The translations under genes were made by a program, and so were the position numbers. From contig DASYQD010000108.1 in NCBI GenBank assembly GCA_036005845.1, positions 1 through 64,000 on the forward strand: 64,000 nt of DNA. The letters are read 5' to 3'. Each line of letters starts with the position of its first letter. The first letter of the stretch is position 1. The notes under the pieces are model-generated. The model did no database searches. It was not told where the DNA came from and saw only the letters and a program-made list of their open reading frames with translations. Positions 27,971 through 36,928 of the stretch are shown here, one piece after another. The DNA comes from DASYQD01 sp036005845. Its GTDB lineage: Bacteria > Acidobacteriota > Thermoanaerobaculia > Multivoradales > JAIOJS01.

Positions 27971-28000
27971 GGGCCGCCTGCGGGCGGCCCGTTTCTTTCT
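27971..28000 (+). terminator. Rho-independent terminator
   Basis: GGGCCGCC (27971-27978) pairs perfectly with GGCGGCCC (27983-27990) over a 4-nt loop, followed by GTTTCTTTCT. It lies 25 nt past the stop of the small secreted protein gene. Confidence 0.8.
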
Positions 28001-28140
28001 ACGACTGCTTCACCGCTTCGCCGTCCTTGTTAGAGTGGACGGCGAGCCGTTACCCGCCGGCCGGGCATCTCGTCCCGGAAGGCCCCACGCGCCGAACCGC
28101 GGCCGCGCCCCTGTGCGCGCGCCGCCGCCAGGAGCCCAGC

Positions 28141-28872
28141 ATGCCCCACGGTCCCCTCCGCCGCTTCGCCGCGCTTCTGCTTCTCGCCTTTGCCGTCGTG
28201 CCGCTGCCGCTCTTCGCGGCGAAGCAGCCCGGCGCCGACTCGCCGCAGGCCCTCGTCGCCCGCTTGCGTGCCGCGGCGGAGAAGAACGACTTCCCCGAGC
28301 TCGTCGACTGCATCGCGCCCAAGGAGCGCCGCGAGATGGCGGCGGGGCTGGTGCTCGGCACCACCATGATGGTCGCCTTCATGGACATGGGCAGCGAGAT
28401 GGCCACAGGCATGGCGCAAGGGATGGCCGAAGCGATGGGCGACAACGCCGCTCAAACCGCCGAGCAGAAGGCCGAGATGGAGAAGGGCAAGGCCGAGGCG
28501 AAGGCGAAGAGCGCCGAGCTGCACGGCCGCTACGACGCCATCATGCAGCGCTACGGCCTCAAGGACCGCATGGAGCAGATGCAGGCCAACGGCCGCGACG
28601 ACGGTGCTCCGCCGGAGGAGGCGATCGGCAAGCTGCTCGCCGGCGTCGACGAGCGCGCCCTGATCGTCGACCTGATGGGCTTCATGAACGCCCTCGGCGA
28701 AAGCCAAGGGCAGGGCGACAAGAAGCCGTTCACCCTTCCCGCCGAGGTGACCGACTACAAGATCGACGGCGACCGCGCCACCGCGAAGGCAGGCAGCGAG
28801 ACGGTGCAGTTCGTCAAGGTCGACGGCCGCTGGTACTTCGCGCCCGAAAACAAATCTGCCCCGCCGTCGTAG
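28141..28872 (+). CDS. Secreted hypothetical protein with coiled-coil segment
   Basis: 243 aa from the ATG at 28141, with CAGGAG upstream and signal peptide (RFAALLLLAFAVVPLPLFAA). The mature N-terminus reads DSPQALVARLRAAAEKNDFPELVDCIAPKERREMAAGL, like the DUF-type periplasmic proteins that begin with a helical stress domain. A Met/Ala-rich helix (MDMGSEMATGMAQGMAEAM) and a Lys/Glu coiled coil follow, then a small beta domain ending VQFVKVDGRWYFAPE. That ending is like the SnoaL/DUF4878-type lumazine-fold tails. The function is unknown. It may share a transcript with the downstream VPS10 fusion (86 nt away). Confidence 0.7.
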   Translation: MPHGPLRRFAALLLLAFAVVPLPLFAAKQPGADSPQALVARLRAAAEKNDFPELVDCIAPKERREMAAGLVLGTTMMVAFMDMGSEMATGMAQGMAEAMGDNAAQTAEQKAEMEKGKAEAKAKSAELHGRYDAIMQRYGLKDRMEQMQANGRDDGAPPEEAIGKLLAGVDERALIVDLMGFMNALGESQGQGDKKPFTLPAEVTDYKIDGDRATAKAGSETVQFVKVDGRWYFAPENKSAPPS

Positions 28873-28958
28873 AAGCCGAGAGGATCGCCACCCGAGCGGC
28901 GAGGCCGGTAAGGCCTCGCTCGACGAACGTCCGACCGTTTTTTCTCAGGGAGATTCCA

Positions 28959-31900
28959 ATGCGTCGAGCCCTGTTGTCCTTCGCCGTCCTGCTGACCGCC
29001 GCCCTGCCGCTGCGCGCGCAGACCGCCGACGAGATCGTCGCCCGCTACGTGCAAGCCGTCGGCGGCATGGAGCGCATCCAGGCCGTGCAGACGCTGCGCA
29101 AGACCGGCACCTACTACGGCGGCGGCGGCTTCGAGGCCAAGATGGTCGAGGAGAACAAGCGCCCCGCCATGGTGCGCCAGGAGCTCACCTTCGGCGGCAT
29201 GACCGGCGCCACCGCCTACGACGGCAAGTCGGGCTGGAAGACGGAGCCCTGGGGCGGCAAGAAGGACGCCGAAGCGCTGGGCGAGGAGGAGCTCAAGTCG
29301 ATCGTCGAAGACGCCGACATCGACGGCCCGCTGGTCAACTACCAGCAGAAGGGCAACAAGGTCGAGTACGTCGGCACCGAGCCGGTCGAGGGCAGCGACG
29401 CCTACAAGCTCAAGGTGACGCAGAAGAGCGGCGACGTCGTCTATTACTACATCGACACCGAGTACAACGTCCCGATCAAGGTCGAGAAGAAGCGCATCGT
29501 GCGCGGCGCCGAGCGCGAGTACGAGTTCATCTACGGCGACTACAAGCAGGTGAACGGCTGGTACCTGCCGTTCGCCATCGAGTCCGGGCCCAAGGGCAGC
29601 TCGTTCCGCGGCCGCGTCGTCTACGACGCGATGGTCGCCAACGTGCCGATCGACGCCAGCCGCTTTGCCAAGCCGGGCACCGCCGGCTTGACGCCCGAGC
29701 AGCAGCAGGGGCAGCCGCGCGACGCCGCCGAATCGCTGCCGAAGCCGGCGGCGCCGACGCCTTCCGCTCCCACGCCTGAGGCGCCGGCAGGCGCGCCGGC
29801 CGCGGCGCCCGGCGGCGGCGCGACGCCGCCTCCGGCCGAGGTGACGGCGCCGAGCGCCAGCAGCGGCACGACGGCGGCGGCACCGGCCGCCGCGCCCACG
29901 CCGAGCGGCCCGGTGAAGGTCGACTCCGAGACCATCTCCGGCCTCGGTGCGCGCAACATCGGCTCGGCGGCAATGAGCGGCCGCATCGCGGCGATCGCAG
30001 CCGTGCACGAGGGGCAACGGCTCACCGTCTACATCGGCAGCGCCAGCGGCGGCGTCTGGAAGTCGGTCAACGGCGGCACCACCTACAAGCCGGTATTCGA
30101 CAAGGCGACGGCGCTGTCGATCGGCGCCGTCACCGTCGATCCCAAGGACCCGAAGGTGGTCTGGGTCGGCACCGGCGAGTCGTGGACGCGCAACAGCGTC
30201 TCCGTCGGCGACGGCGTCTACAAGTCGACCGACGGCGGTGACAGCTGGACCAACGTGGGCCTGCCCAATTCGGAGCGCATCGCCAAAATCCTCGTCGACC
30301 CGAGCGCCACCGACACCGTCTACGTCTGCGTGCCCGGCAAACTCTGGAGTGACAGTGAAGACCGCGGCGTCTACAAGACGACCGACGGCGGCAAGACGTG
30401 GACGAAGGTGTTGAAGGGCCCGAACCTCTCGACCGGGTGCTCGATGCTGTCGATGGACAGCAAGGACCCCAAGACGATCTACGCCGGCATGTGGGACTTC
30501 CGCCGCAAGGGTTGGACGTTCCGCTCCGGCGGCGAAGGCCCCGACAAGCCGAGCGGCAGCGGCCTCTTCAAGTCGACCGACGGCGGCGCCACGTGGTCGT
30601 CGCTCGACGACAAGACGGCGCCGGGCCTGCCGAAGAAGCCCTGGGGACGCATCGCGGTCACCGTGGCGCCTTCGAACCCCAGCGTCGTCTATGCCTTCGT
30701 CGAGGCGGAGGTGCCGAACAACGCGCTCTACCGCAGCGCCGACGGCGGCAAGACCTGGCAGAAGAAGGACCGCAGCCAGGACATGGTCTGGCGGCCGTTC
30801 TACTTCGCCAACCTGATCGTCGACCCCAAGGACGAGAACAAGGTCTACAAACCCGACGGCGGTCTCATCGCCAGCACCGACGGCGGTGACAGCTTCTCCG
30901 GCATCGGCGGCGGCGCCCACGGCGACTTCCACGACCTGTGGATCGATCCGCAGAACACCGACCACATGATCGTCGGCGACGACGGCGGCGTCTGGTACAG
31001 CTACGACGGCGCCAACAAGTGGTGGAAGGCGGAGAACCTGCCGGTCTCGCAGTTCTACCACGTGAGCGTCGACATGGACCGCCCGTACCACGTCTACGGC
31101 GGCCTGCAGGACAACAGCGCCTGGGTGGGCGACTCGCAGTACCCCGGCGGCATCACCAACTCGCGCTGGGAGAACATGTACGGCGGCGACGGCTTCTGGA
31201 TGTTCGTCGACCCGACCGACAACGACTACATCTACGCCGAGTCGCAGGGCGGCGAGATCGGCCGCATCAACAGGAAGACGCACGAGGTGCGCAGCATCAA
31301 GCCGCTGCCGAACTACCAGGAAGGCAAGCTGCGCTTCAACTGGAACTCGCCGATCCACGTCGGCCCGAGCGGCGCCGTCTATCTCGGCTCGCAGTTCCTC
31401 TTCCGCACCACCGACCACGGGCAGACGTGGAGCCGCATCTCGCCCGACCTGTCGACCAACGACCCCAACAAGCAGAAGCAGGAGCTCTCGGGCGGCGTCA
31501 CCGTCGACAACTCGGCGGCCGAGATGCACACCACGATCTACGCCATCTCGGAGTCGCCGAAGAACCCGCAGGTCATCTGGGCCGGCACCGACGATGGCAA
31601 CCTCCAGGTGACGAAGGACGGCGGCAAGACGTGGACGAACGTCGTCGGCAATGTCACCGGCCTGCCGAAGAATTCGTGGGTCTCGTACGTCGACGCCGGC
31701 CACTTCGGCGAGGGCACGGCGTACGCGACGTTCGACCGCCACACCTTCGGCGACCTCCAGCCCTATGCCTACAAGACGACCGACTTCGGCAAGACGTGGA
31801 AGCGGCTGGTGGCGGCCGATGCGCCGGTGCGCGGCTACGCCCACGTCCTGCGCGAGGACCTCGTCAACGAGGACCTGCTCTTCCTCGGCACCGAGTTCGG

Positions 31901-33071
31901 TTTGTGGATCTCGCTCGACGGCGGCGCGCAGTGGGCGCAGTACAAGGGCGGCGACCTGCCCAACGTGGCGGTGCGCGACCTCGTCGTCCACCCGCGCGAC
32001 AACGACCTCGTCATCGCCACCCACGGCCGCGGTATCTGGATCGTCGACGACATCACGCCGCTGCGCGCGCTGACGCCCGAGGTGCTGGGCAAGAGCGCCA
32101 CCTTCCTGCAGGCCTCGCCCGCGGTGCAGCGCATCCCCGCCTTCGGCGGCTGGGTCAACGGCGACGCCGCGTTCGCGGGCGACAACCCGCCGGGCGACGC
32201 GGTGATCACCTACTACCAGCGGCGGCGTCACGTCTTCGGCGACTTGGCCATCGACGTGCGCGACGCCAGCGGCAAGGTGCTGTCGGTCGTGCCGAGCAGC
32301 AAGCGGCGCGGCCTCAACCGCGTCACCTGGTCGATGCGGATGCCGGCACCGAAGGCGCCGCCGGCGGCCACCGGCGGCGTCAACATCGGCCCGCGGCTGC
32401 CGCCCGGCACCTACACGGTGACGATGACCAAGGACAAGGACACCTTCACGACGCCGCTGCAGGTCGTCGGCGATCCGCGCGTCAAGCACAGCGCCGAGGA
32501 CCGCCAGGCGCAGTTCGCGCTGGCGCGGAAGCTCTACGACCAGTTCAGCGAGATGACGTTCGTGGTCGAGCGGATCAACGGTGTGCGGCTGGCGCTCGAG
32601 GACCGCGACGGCAAGATCTCTCCGAACGACCCCGTATGGGGCAAGCTGCGCGCCGCCTCGGCGGCCGTCGACGCGCTGCGCAAGAAGATCGTCGCCACCA
32701 AGGAAGGCGGCATGATCACCGGCGAGGAGCGCCTGCGCGAGTTCCTCAGCGACCTCTACTTCAACGTCGTCTTCTACGAAGGCCCGCCGTCGCAGGCGCA
32801 GATCGAGCGCACCGACGCGCTGCAGAAGGAGCTGGCCGACGTGCTGGCGCAGTTCGACGCCTGGGCGAGCAAGGAGCTGCCGGGGATCAACAAGGAGCTG
32901 GCGGCGAAGGGTCTGCCGCCGGTCGAGCCGCTGACGCGCGAAGCGTGGGAAGCGGCGCAGAAGACGGCCGGTGGCGCCGGCGGCGGTGGCGCGGCGGAAG
33001 AGCGCGAGCTCGAGCGGGGAAGGGCCGAGGCCGTGGCCGGCGACTGGCGCGAAGCGCTGGAACGTTGGTAG
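28959..33071 (+). CDS. LolA-like domain fused to VPS10/BNR beta-propeller protein
   Basis: 1370 aa with signal peptide (RRALLSFAVLLTAALPLRAQ). Residues 21-240 resemble the LolA/outer-membrane lipoprotein-sorting fold (DEIVARYVQAVGGMERIQAVQTL...TYYIDTEYNVPIKVEKK...GWYLPFAIES). A Pro/Ala-rich linker (about 245-320) follows, then two VPS10/sortilin-type ten-blade propeller segments with many SxDGGxTW BNR boxes (STDGGDSWTNVG, TTDGGKTWTKVL, SADGGKTWQKK). The C-terminal 250 residues contain a small sandwich (TYTVTMTKDKDTF) and a helical region. Such VPS10 proteins without hydrolase residues are common in Acidobacteriota and are exported; the role is unknown. The LolA-like fusion is unusual. A paralogue without it lies at 36929-40045. 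Confidence 0.88.
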   Translation: MRRALLSFAVLLTAALPLRAQTADEIVARYVQAVGGMERIQAVQTLRKTGTYYGGGGFEAKMVEENKRPAMVRQELTFGGMTGATAYDGKSGWKTEPWGGKKDAEALGEEELKSIVEDADIDGPLVNYQQKGNKVEYVGTEPVEGSDAYKLKVTQKSGDVVYYYIDTEYNVPIKVEKKRIVRGAEREYEFIYGDYKQVNGWYLPFAIESGPKGSSFRGRVVYDAMVANVPIDASRFAKPGTAGLTPEQQQGQPRDAAESLPKPAAPTPSAPTPEAPAGAPAAAPGGGATPPPAEVTAPSASSGTTAAAPAAAPTPSGPVKVDSETISGLGARNIGSAAMSGRIAAIAAVHEGQRLTVYIGSASGGVWKSVNGGTTYKPVFDKATALSIGAVTVDPKDPKVVWVGTGESWTRNSVSVGDGVYKSTDGGDSWTNVGLPNSERIAKILVDPSATDTVYVCVPGKLWSDSEDRGVYKTTDGGKTWTKVLKGPNLSTGCSMLSMDSKDPKTIYAGMWDFRRKGWTFRSGGEGPDKPSGSGLFKSTDGGATWSSLDDKTAPGLPKKPWGRIAVTVAPSNPSVVYAFVEAEVPNNALYRSADGGKTWQKKDRSQDMVWRPFYFANLIVDPKDENKVYKPDGGLIASTDGGDSFSGIGGGAHGDFHDLWIDPQNTDHMIVGDDGGVWYSYDGANKWWKAENLPVSQFYHVSVDMDRPYHVYGGLQDNSAWVGDSQYPGGITNSRWENMYGGDGFWMFVDPTDNDYIYAESQGGEIGRINRKTHEVRSIKPLPNYQEGKLRFNWNSPIHVGPSGAVYLGSQFLFRTTDHGQTWSRISPDLSTNDPNKQKQELSGGVTVDNSAAEMHTTIYAISESPKNPQVIWAGTDDGNLQVTKDGGKTWTNVVGNVTGLPKNSWVSYVDAGHFGEGTAYATFDRHTFGDLQPYAYKTTDFGKTWKRLVAADAPVRGYAHVLREDLVNEDLLFLGTEFGLWISLDGGAQWAQYKGGDLPNVAVRDLVVHPRDNDLVIATHGRGIWIVDDITPLRALTPEVLGKSATFLQASPAVQRIPAFGGWVNGDAAFAGDNPPGDAVITYYQRRRHVFGDLAIDVRDASGKVLSVVPSSKRRGLNRVTWSMRMPAPKAPPAATGGVNIGPRLPPGTYTVTMTKDKDTFTTPLQVVGDPRVKHSAEDRQAQFALARKLYDQFSEMTFVVERINGVRLALEDRDGKISPNDPVWGKLRAASAAVDALRKKIVATKEGGMITGEERLREFLSDLYFNVVFYEGPPSQAQIERTDALQKELADVLAQFDAWASKELPGINKELAAKGLPPVEPLTREAWEAAQKTAGGAGGGGAAEERELERGRAEAVAGDWREALERW

Positions 33072-33084
33072 GCGGCGGCCGGGG

Positions 33085-33642
33085 TCAGCGCTTCGTGGTC
33101 TCTCGGGCGCGTTCGTGGTCCGCGCGCGTGCGCGAGTAGGTGAGCAGGTCGGAAACGACGCCGCGCTTGACCGCGGCGTCGCGCAGCCTGCCTTCGAGCT
33201 GAAAACCCGCCTTCTCGAGCACGCGCCCCGACGCCGGGTTTGACGTGACGTGCCGCGCCTGCACGACAGTCACCTCGGGAAAGGTGGCGAAGGCGTAGTC
33301 GACCACGGCGACGATCGCCTCGGGCATGAAGCCACGCCCCCAGAAGGGCTCGCCGAGCCAGTACCCGAGCTCGAGCGCGCAGCGAAAGATGTCCTCGTTG
33401 CGCAGGAAACCGATCCCCCCGATCGCCTCGCCGCCGAGCGTGATCGCGAAGTCGAGCGTCGGACCCGTCACCGAGACGTTGTAGGCGACCCACCCCTCCG
33501 CCGCGATCCGCGTGTACGGATGCGGGAAGGTGTCGCGCAAATGCTGCGCGACGTTCCAGTTGTCGGCGTAGCGGACGAGGGCATCCTCGTCCCCGGCCTG
33601 CCAGGGACGGAGGAGCAGGCGAGTGGTGGGGAGGTGAGGCAT
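33085..33642 (-). CDS. GNAT acetyltransferase, RimJ/RimL type
   Basis: 185 aa. The sequence MPHLPTTRLLLRPWQAGDEDALVRYADN is the typical RimJ/L opening. The acetyl-CoA motif is FWGRGFMPEAIVAVVDYAFATFPEVTVVQARHVTSNPASGRVLEKAGF, i.e. Q/RxxGxG/A-like RGFM followed by the N(PA)S-RVLEKAGF helix. It transfers an acetyl group to a primary amine (protein N-terminus or small molecule); the substrate cannot be read. Convergent with the VPS10 fusion gene, 13 nt apart. Confidence 0.9.
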   Translation of the reverse strand: MPHLPTTRLLLRPWQAGDEDALVRYADNWNVAQHLRDTFPHPYTRIAAEGWVAYNVSVTGPTLDFAITLGGEAIGGIGFLRNEDIFRCALELGYWLGEPFWGRGFMPEAIVAVVDYAFATFPEVTVVQARHVTSNPASGRVLEKAGFQLEGRLRDAAVKRGVVSDLLTYSRTRADHERARETTKR

Positions 33643-33722
33643 CGTCGTTTGCTGCCGTCGAGACGTGCCTCGACCGACCGGGCTTGGCCGTCCCAGCGCG
33701 CGCCGATCGATACCGCCGAAGG

Positions 33723-33962
33723 TCAGGGGGCGATCTTGTCCGCCAGCTTCCTCGTCACCTTCTCGACCTTCTTGCCGGCCGCCTCGAGAGCCTTCCTCGC
33801 CCCGACCGCTGCTTTCCGTGTGCCGGCGGCAGCCGCCTTCCTAGCCTGCTTGCGCGGCTTTCTCGTAGCTTTCTCCACGGTCTTGGCCGTGCTTGCCGCT
33901 TTGCGCGATACGGCCTTGGCCGCCTTCTTCACCGTCTTCACCGCTGCCTTCTTGTTCACCAT
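33723..33962 (-). CDS. Histone H1-like Lys/Ala-rich protein
   Basis: 79 aa from the ATG at 33962, after AAAGGAG. Nearly the whole chain is Lys, Ala, Arg, Thr and Val (VKTVKKAAKAVSRKAASTAK, KKVEKVTRKLADKIAP), like the C-terminal tail of eukaryotic histone H1 and the bacterial HctB/AlgP-type proteins. It is likely to bind and compact DNA. There is no globular domain. Composition-biased, so the family cannot be fixed. Confidence 0.75.
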   Translation of the reverse strand: MVNKKAAVKTVKKAAKAVSRKAASTAKTVEKATRKPRKQARKAAAAGTRKAAVGARKALEAAGKKVEKVTRKLADKIAP

Positions 33963-34084
33963 GGGCTGCTCCTTTCGGGTAAATCGTCGGCTCACGCCGC
34001 GGGGCGCCTCGCTTCCTCGTTTCCGGCGCCCCGCGCGCGCATGTTGACACGAAGCAGCGGCGACGAAGAAGTGGCGTGTGTCCG

Positions 34085-35167
34085 TCAGCGAGCCGCGGCT
34101 CTTTGCGCCTGGGAGCGACCGCGCATGTCGTCGAAGCGGCGCGGCAGCTCGTCGACGACCAGATCGACGCTGACGCCCTGAGTGCTGGGCCGCACGGTTG
34201 CGTGACCCTCGTCCCACTGCTCGCCGAAGTACCGCTGGAGGTCGGCGAGCAGGAGCTCGCGTCGCGCCGCGCTGGTCGCCGGGTCGACGGCGAGGTCGAG
34301 CGTCAGCGCGATGCCGGCCTTGCCGGTGAAGCGGCCGGCGAGGGTGGCCGACCGGAGCGGCTCCCAGGACTGCTTCCATTCACTGGCGTCGGCGTGCGGT
34401 GCGAGCCAGCCGAGGAGCTGGGCGATCTCGCCGTGCTCGTCGATCACCGCGCCGCGCAGCGGCAGGTCGGCCGGCACGGCGGAGAGTCGTTGCTCAAGCG
34501 CGGTGGGTATCCGCGGCGACTGAGCCGTGGTGCGGCGCTGCCGCAAGCGTTCGACGGCAGGCTCGACGGAGGCGCGGTCGAAGCAGAGGATGACGCCGGC
34601 GGGGTCGAGAAAGGCGTAGATCGGCTCGCCGCGCGTCGCCGGCAGCTCGTAGACGCGCTCGCCGGCGACGATGCGCGCCGGCATGCGCTTCGACCGGCCG
34701 GAGAGGAAACCGAGGATCCAGTCGGCGAAGATGAGCTGGTGGCCCAAGCCGCGCGCGCTGACCGACACGGCGCCGACGCTCTCCGCGTCGTGCTCGCCCG
34801 GCCAGACGACCCAGGCGGCGGTCATCGGGAACAGCCGCGCCAGGTCGCGTTGCTGGCGTGCCTGGGTCCAGCTGACGAAGAAGCTCGTCAAGGGATTCCC
34901 GCTTCCCCGCAGCCGGGGGCCGTGCCGCTGGGTGGCGGCGAGCATCTGATCGACCAGCTCGCGGGTGGGCGCATCGGCGAGGTCGAGCCGCGCGGCGACG
35001 TAGGTGGTTGCGCGCGGATCGAGCATCGCGGTCGGCTCGAGGAGCTCGCCCGGGCTCTTGAGCCAGGCCTGGAAGGCGAAGCAGCCGCCGACGAGCAGCA
35101 TGACGGCGCCGCCGCAGCCAAGGCCGCAGCCGAGGAGGGTCTTGTGCCTGCGCGTTTTCTCGACCAT
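34085..35167 (-). CDS. Membrane-anchored hypothetical protein
   Basis: 360 aa from the ATG at 35167, which has CCGGAGAA just upstream; the in-frame GTG at 35191 is less well placed. One N-terminal hydrophobic helix after a short basic head (KTRRHKTLLGCGLGCGGAVMLLVGGCFAF) contains three cysteines near the membrane, so lipid modification is possible although there is no clean lipobox. The rest is a soluble domain with strands (TTYVAARLDLADAPTRELVDQML, GAVSVSARGLGHQLIF) and alternates helices. No family is recognised. The stop is about 120 bases from the H1-like gene, same strand. Confidence 0.65.
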   Translation of the reverse strand: MVEKTRRHKTLLGCGLGCGGAVMLLVGGCFAFQAWLKSPGELLEPTAMLDPRATTYVAARLDLADAPTRELVDQMLAATQRHGPRLRGSGNPLTSFFVSWTQARQQRDLARLFPMTAAWVVWPGEHDAESVGAVSVSARGLGHQLIFADWILGFLSGRSKRMPARIVAGERVYELPATRGEPIYAFLDPAGVILCFDRASVEPAVERLRQRRTTAQSPRIPTALEQRLSAVPADLPLRGAVIDEHGEIAQLLGWLAPHADASEWKQSWEPLRSATLAGRFTGKAGIALTLDLAVDPATSAARRELLLADLQRYFGEQWDEGHATVRPSTQGVSVDLVVDELPRRFDDMRGRSQAQRAAAR

Positions 35168-35421
35168 GAACGGATTCTCCGGAGGGCTCACAGAACACTA
35201 CGCACGAGTGGCGAGCTCTCTTTCGTCGGCCGCTTGGGTGCGCGAGGCGAGCTTTCGCGCATCTTGACCGTGGACCGCCGTTCGTCTGCTAAGTTCACCA
35301 CCAACGTGACGCTGCCGCCGGCAGCGCGCGGCCACCGTCGAGGGGCGCTGCAGCGGATCCTTCCGCCACGCTCGACGTTGGCTCCAAGATGACAAGGGCG
35401 CCTCTTTCGAGAGGTTGTCCC

Positions 35422-36174
35422 ATGAGTCGCCTTCAAAACGGCACGCGGGTCGGCCGGGTCGTCGGGCTGTGGCGTTACCCGGTCAAGTCGATGCGCGGCG
35501 AGGCGCTGGCGGAGGCCGAGGTCTCCTGGCACGGCTTCGTCGGCGATCGCCGCTGGGCATTCATCCGCGACGGCGTGGTGCGGAGCGGGTTTCCATGGCT
35601 CACGTTGCGCGAGCGCGGCGACCTCAACCACTATCGGCCGTCGCTCGCCGACCCTGCTCGGCCCGACAAGTCGCCCACGGTCGTGCTCACGCCGTCGGGC
35701 GCCAGCTTCGACGTCGCGGACCCGGCGCTCGCCGCCGAGCTCGGACCCGGCGTGCGCGTCATCAAGCAGGACCGCGGCATCTTCGACACCTTTCCGCTGT
35801 CGCTCATCACCACGCAGACGATCGCGCGTCTCGGCGAGATGGTCGGCGCGCAACTCGAAGTCGAGCGCTTTCGCCCGAACATCCTGGTGGACGCGGCCGA
35901 CGAGGCGCCGTTCGCCGAGGACGCCTGGGTGGGCTGCGAGCTGCGCATCGGCAGCCTGCGCCTGCGCGTCGACAAGCGCGACGGCCGCTGCGCCGTGATC
36001 ACCATCGATCCCGTGACGACGGAGCGCAACCCCGCGATCCTGCGCGCGGTCGCTCACGATCGTCAGGGATGTCTCGGCGTCTACGGCACGACGGTCGAGC
36101 CAGGGCGCCTCGTCGTGGCCGATTCCGTGGTCGTCGATGGTTCCGAGCCGGCACCGCCACTGCGGCGGACTTGA
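35422..36174 (+). CDS. MOSC-domain protein (molybdenum/sulfur carrier type)
   Basis: 250 aa from the ATG at 35422. The N-terminal beta-barrel opens VGRVVGLWRYPVKSMRGEALAEAEV, the standard MOSC-N start (YPVKSMxG). The core has GDRRWAFIRDG, RFRPNILVD and the conserved cysteine in DKRDGRCAVITIDPVT, followed by NPAILRAVAHDRQGCLGVYG. MOSC proteins handle sulfur or metal sulfide, as in molybdenum-cofactor sulfurase and the YiiM/mARC enzymes. The last 94 bases overlap the antisense 3' end of the small gene at 36081-36371, so the two genes converge and overlap. Confidence 0.9.
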   Translation: MSRLQNGTRVGRVVGLWRYPVKSMRGEALAEAEVSWHGFVGDRRWAFIRDGVVRSGFPWLTLRERGDLNHYRPSLADPARPDKSPTVVLTPSGASFDVADPALAAELGPGVRVIKQDRGIFDTFPLSLITTQTIARLGEMVGAQLEVERFRPNILVDAADEAPFAEDAWVGCELRIGSLRLRVDKRDGRCAVITIDPVTTERNPAILRAVAHDRQGCLGVYGTTVEPGRLVVADSVVVDGSEPAPPLRRT

Positions 36175-36371
36175 GCCAAGCGCCAGCGCTCGCGGTGAGC
36201 GCTGGCCTCCTCGACCGACGCGAACTTGCGCACGCCGGGTGGAAATCGCCACGGGTGAAGCGAGTACGCGAGCTCGCTCAGCTCGCATGCGATGCGGAGG
36301 TTGTCCGGGTCGAGCGGGCGCAACCTACGGGCGGGCATTTCGGCGATGGAGCGAAACTTGCGGACGGGCAT
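36081..36371 (-). CDS. Small partner protein of the nucleotidyltransferase
   Basis: 96 aa. The ATG shares its A with the stop of the upstream gene (TGATG), so it is translationally coupled. Two similar motifs occur: PVRKFRSIAEMPA and PPGVRKFASVEEASAHRERW. The GVxKFxSxEEAxxHRExW pattern is one I recall from small proteins beside nucleotidyltransferases. The last ~25 residues are antisense to the end of the MOSC gene and are Ser/Thr/Pro-rich, so the C-terminus may have been extended by loss of an earlier stop. A toxin-antitoxin-like role is possible. Confidence 0.6.
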   Translation of the reverse strand: MPVRKFRSIAEMPARRLRPLDPDNLRIACELSELAYSLHPWRFPPGVRKFASVEEASAHRERWRLAQVRRSGGAGSEPSTTTESATTRRPGSTVVP

Positions 36372-36847
36372 CAGCGAAACTCCAGGCCGAAAGCCTCTCG
36401 GATTCTATCGGCGTCGAGACGGTCCTGAGGTCGGACGGTGTCGTGCTTCATCCGATAGAGCAACCGAGGAGTCGCCACGCGCACGACGAGATCTCCCAGC
36501 CGCAGCTCCTCGGACTCGGCTGCGATGTCTTCCCAGCTGAACGCCTCGCCCAGCCGCGTCAGCAGGTCGAGAGAGTACTGGCCGTGCGGCGGTGTGTATT
36601 CGACCGCCGGGTAGGGACCAGCCATCTCGGCGGCGTCGATCTGTTCGACGGTCGGGTCGTCGAAGAACGCGCGCAAGGCTCGTTTGAGAGCCTCGATGTT
36701 CTCGGCCCGCGGCGAGACGAACAGGTCGAGGTCGTGAGTGGCGCGCGGCAACCCTTGAGCGGCCATCGCCATCGAGCCGATGATCACCGATTCCACGCCT
36801 TCCCGTTCGAGCGCCGCCAAGACGTCCCTGGCTTCTTCAAGGGTCAC
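36371..36847 (-). CDS. Nucleotidyltransferase (minimal / AbiEii-like)
   Basis: 158 aa. The polymerase-beta-type site is VIIGSMAMAAQGLPRATHDLDLFV: GS, then a D-L-D metal pair. Further acidic residue positions and the segment TPRLLYRMKHDTVRPQDRLDADRIREAFG match nucleotidyltransferase families that include AbiEii-like and MNT-type toxins or antitoxins. It transfers NMP to a target, perhaps tRNA or a partner protein. Coupled to the small gene downstream, so the pair may form a type IV-like module. The protein lacks a HEPN partner next to it. Confidence 0.8.
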   Translation of the reverse strand: MTLEEARDVLAALEREGVESVIIGSMAMAAQGLPRATHDLDLFVSPRAENIEALKRALRAFFDDPTVEQIDAAEMAGPYPAVEYTPPHGQYSLDLLTRLGEAFSWEDIAAESEELRLGDLVVRVATPRLLYRMKHDTVRPQDRLDADRIREAFGLEFR

Positions 36848-36928
36848 GAGCGAAGTCTATTGCCCCGCGCGGGTTTCTTCTCCGCTGTCCCCTCTAACGA
36901 GCGCTATTTCGTCCGTCAGGAGGTGGAG

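Noticed and set aside
28755..32489. 1244-codon open frame antisense to the VPS10 fusion gene
   Set aside because: Long antisense frames are expected in high-GC genes. Its sequence is His/Arg/Asp/Val low-complexity with no domain, while the plus strand has repeated BNR boxes and a signal peptide.
36081..36174. Overlap of the small gene with MOSC as evidence that the small gene is spurious
   Set aside because: The first ~70 codons lie outside MOSC, start at a TGATG junction with the nucleotidyltransferase and contain repeated KFxS motifs. Only the tail is doubtful.
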